Assembly: GCA_002989075.1 (NCBI GenBank)
Contig: PSQN01000016.1
Location: 1,841,346-1,905,345, forward strand
Source: Arthonia radiata
Taxonomy: Eukaryota > Ascomycota > Arthoniomycetes > Arthoniales > Arthoniaceae
Reading direction: 5' to 3'
Length of the DNA: 64,000 nucleotides
In this document: positions 61,386 through 64,000 of the stretch, in pieces
How positions within the stretch are numbered: position 1 is the stretch's first letter
How the letters are laid out: each line of letters starts with the position of its first letter
Position numbers and translations under genes: made by a program
Notes under the pieces: generated by a model
What the model was told of the DNA's origin: nothing
The model's input: the letters and a program-made list of their open reading frames with translations, nothing else
Databases searched by the model: none

Positions 61386-64000
61386 CTTTAACAGACTCGC
61401 TACAAAAGTAGAGAAAGTAGATTAGTTATATCTACTACTTTAGTACCCAATAGCCGCAACGCTATAAATAGATTAGCCAATAGAATAGCTAGCACGAGTA
61501 AGATATTAGACATTAACACTAAGATAGAAAAAAGCTTCTTAAGTAAACGTTTTAAAGTCACTTTATTCTTAATATGCCTAGCTATATACTTTAAAACTTA
61601 TAAAGATTAGTTCTTAAACGACACTACTATAGTTCTATTCGCTACCTTTTATATAAACGGAGATGCTTACAAATAGGTTAAGTACTACCTCGACCATTTC
61701 TTATTTACTCTAATAAAGAGTAGGCGCGAGGATATCGATAAGTTCTTCGCTAGCTTTATCTTCTTTTAAAAGAAGCTTCGTAAGATCTTTAGACAGACCG
61801 ACGCTAGACGCGTCGCTACTAGGAAGCTTAGAAACCTTAAGTAAATAGGACTAGCAAGCAGGTATGCCACCGAATTTATATAGTATGCTAATTAAACAGA
61901 ATAAGACAAAAAACCTCTTATCAAGACCTTTTATAAAGGACTTAAGGACTATATTAAGGAAATAATTTATATCCGTAGAGAGAAGTTTAACGACCTTAAT
62001 AGCTTTATACAGCGAGCAAAGGAGATCGACGACAGCAACTTTAAAAGACAAATAAAAAAGAAAGGTAACCCCACTAATAGATTCTATAGAACAAAGAATC
62101 GAGCAAACTTATAACAAGATCGAGGCAATTCAATAGAGTTAAATTTTATAAAGCCTCAAGGAAAACTAAACAACCAGAAACAAAAACATAGAATAAAGAA
62201 TAAGCTATGCTTGTATTACGGAAAACTAGGGCATTAAGTTAAAGAATACCGTTTTAAAAAACAACAGTTTAATAGTACTGGCAGAAACAGGCGCAACAAT
62301 CGATCTTAGAAACCTTGTTTCCTACAACAACATTTCAATATAACTACTTAGACACAGAAGGACAGTTACCAAGTTACTTCCAATCAGAAGTACAACAAAC
62401 TAAACTTGTTTGACTTATATAAGAACTAGGATATAGACAGTAAGTTATAGGAAGAAATAAAAGAACGATAAACAAAATAGAAACAAGAAAACCTACAGAA
62501 CTAAAACAACATTGACCGCACTATTCTAAGGCATTGAGTATAGAGTACCGCTATAGCACACAAAACACTATTCTAGACCGCGTACTACGATAATAATTAT
62601 ACGATCTACAAATTTAACAAACTAGGGTTAGAATGGTAGCTAAAGAAACTAAGATCTCTAAAACAAGGTTCGACATAAAAACTAGGCCTTACCCGAGGAC
62701 GACCTAGGTCACTTTACCCAGAAACTTAGGGGAAATTTAAGGAAGAATAGACCGTAGAAGCTAAGCAAGATAGCAGCTACGATACGTTATAGGTAAGACA
62801 ACGACTTAAGGACAAAAATATAGATTCTAATAGTACAGAATCCTCTCTTAAGAACGATACTAACTAGAAAGAGCAAACCTCAATCCGTTAGAAAGAAATA
62901 ATATAGAGACTTTGTTAGTTAGCCTTCTACAAGAGGAAGTTAAGCACTAATAGAGAGATTAACGATATTTTAGGATATATTTACTTACGTCTACGACGAC
63001 TAGTAGATTACCTTATTAGGGGTCTAGAATTGCACAGTCAGTACTAATATCTTTAACTAACAATATACAACTTATAGATACGACGAGTCTTAACTAGCGA
63101 TAGTTATATAATTAAAGCAGAAATCGTAAACAATAAACTAGACGTTATAATAAAAGTAGTATTAAAACACTTTATACAGGAATTCTTACAGCAAATTAAC
63201 TAATAATAGGTTCCGATACCTAAAATACTCTAGAATATATACAATTAACAGAAAAAAGACTAGGCCGACTACTTTAAGGGCAGCAGTACCGGCCCGTTTA
63301 ACGGTTAGACCCTTTAGAAGTTTAGCTCTATACGAGCTCGGCTGTCTATAGAATATACCTGCATACTTAGGTAACAATAAACTACAGAAATATTAAAATT
63401 ATAATCGATTTAGGCGCAATAGGCAACTTTGTCTTAATACGCTGCGTTAAGGAGTACTAAATATAAATATAAAAAAAGAAATTACTCTACGTACTATCTA
63501 AATTCCAAGGAGTAGAGGAAAGAGTCGACTACAAGACTTTGCTAATAGATATAATAATTGAAGACTATTAAGAAAAAATTACTTATAATATTATAGATAT
63601 TAACTAGTACTATACCGTGCTAGGTATACTCTAGTTACAACAATATAATCTAGAAGTAAATTAGAGAACTAAGAAGCTCCTCTTTACTAGATATAAGTAC
63701 TTTAGACAAGAGTCGTTCTACGAAATAGATACTCTATAAGCTATTTTTAGTAGTAAGGATAAGAAGCGCGATAAAGAACTTATACGGGTTAGTACTACTA
63801 TACTCCGACATTTAAATATCCTACGAGAGAAGTCTAACGTAGTATCTTGTCTATAGTTAACTATACGTAGGTGTAAACAAAAGACAACTGCACGCTAACG
63901 ATTCTATACAACGACAAGTACTCAGTTAATTACTAAGATACTAGAGAAATACGATTAGTTTCAATATCTATTTAAGAAAGCTAAGCTAAACTTAGCTCTT
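60936..64000 (+). mobile_element. G2c: Gypsy element of the G2 family, broken, runs off the window
   Basis: A plus-strand copy of the G2 family. The 5' LTR is at 60936-61385 (450 bp), followed by gag (about 61440-62560, with a knuckle whose residues CLYYGK are legible near 62210), protease (about 63250-63600) and the beginning of the reverse transcriptase region at the window end. It was inserted in C2 RNase H, so it is younger than C2. It has RIP-style breaks. The 3' half is not visible. Confidence 0.85.

Overview
The window looks like a chromosome segment of a filamentous ascomycete, probably a dothideomycete-type fungus. The left 17 kb holds closely spaced genes with short GT-AG introns of about 50-100 nt. 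The remaining 47 kb is AT-shifted, full of nested LTR retrotransposon fossils, and nearly free of open reading frames. Differences between repeat copies are almost all transitions, which is the mark of repeat-induced point mutation (RIP). The genus is not determined.

Gene block (1-16942). In order: a saccharopine dehydrogenase-like oxidoreductase (minus, cut by the window start); ribosomal protein eL43 (plus, four exons); a RING plus PHD finger protein of the ASR1/PHRF1 type (plus); Mediator subunit MED22 (plus); the SMC5/6 subunit NSE4 (plus); a membrane-anchored PPN2-like metallophosphatase (plus); translation factor eIF5 (minus); bifunctional thiamine enzyme THI6 (plus, five exons); and dihydrofolate reductase (minus). 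These are ordinary housekeeping genes. I rebuilt exon joins by reading phase and family conservation. A tRNA-Leu(CAA)-like sequence with a poor 3' half lies between the phosphatase and eIF5 genes.

Repeat block (about 17110-64000). A Copia element on the minus strand (17427-30850, called C1) carries a chromodomain Gypsy element inside it (19660-27672, G1). C1 abuts the 5' part of a second Gypsy family (30851-34734, G2a). Next is an older non-LTR stretch (34735-40551, continuing at 47839-47929 and 55578-56018). It holds a decayed RecQ-like helicase gene and a convergent decayed coding stretch that I cannot name. Into this old stretch came a solo G1 LTR (36567-36762), a full-length G2 copy (40552-47838, G2b), a third Gypsy family (47930-55577, G3) and a Copia element (from 56019, C2). 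C2 is in turn cut by another G2 copy (60936 to the window end, G2c). Target-site duplications of 5 bp support most of these insertions.

The best candidates for something undescribed are the RecQ-helicase locus with its convergent partner, and the coding-like antisense tracts between pol and the 3' LTR in all three Gypsy families. No CRISPR array, rRNA gene or biosynthetic cluster was seen.
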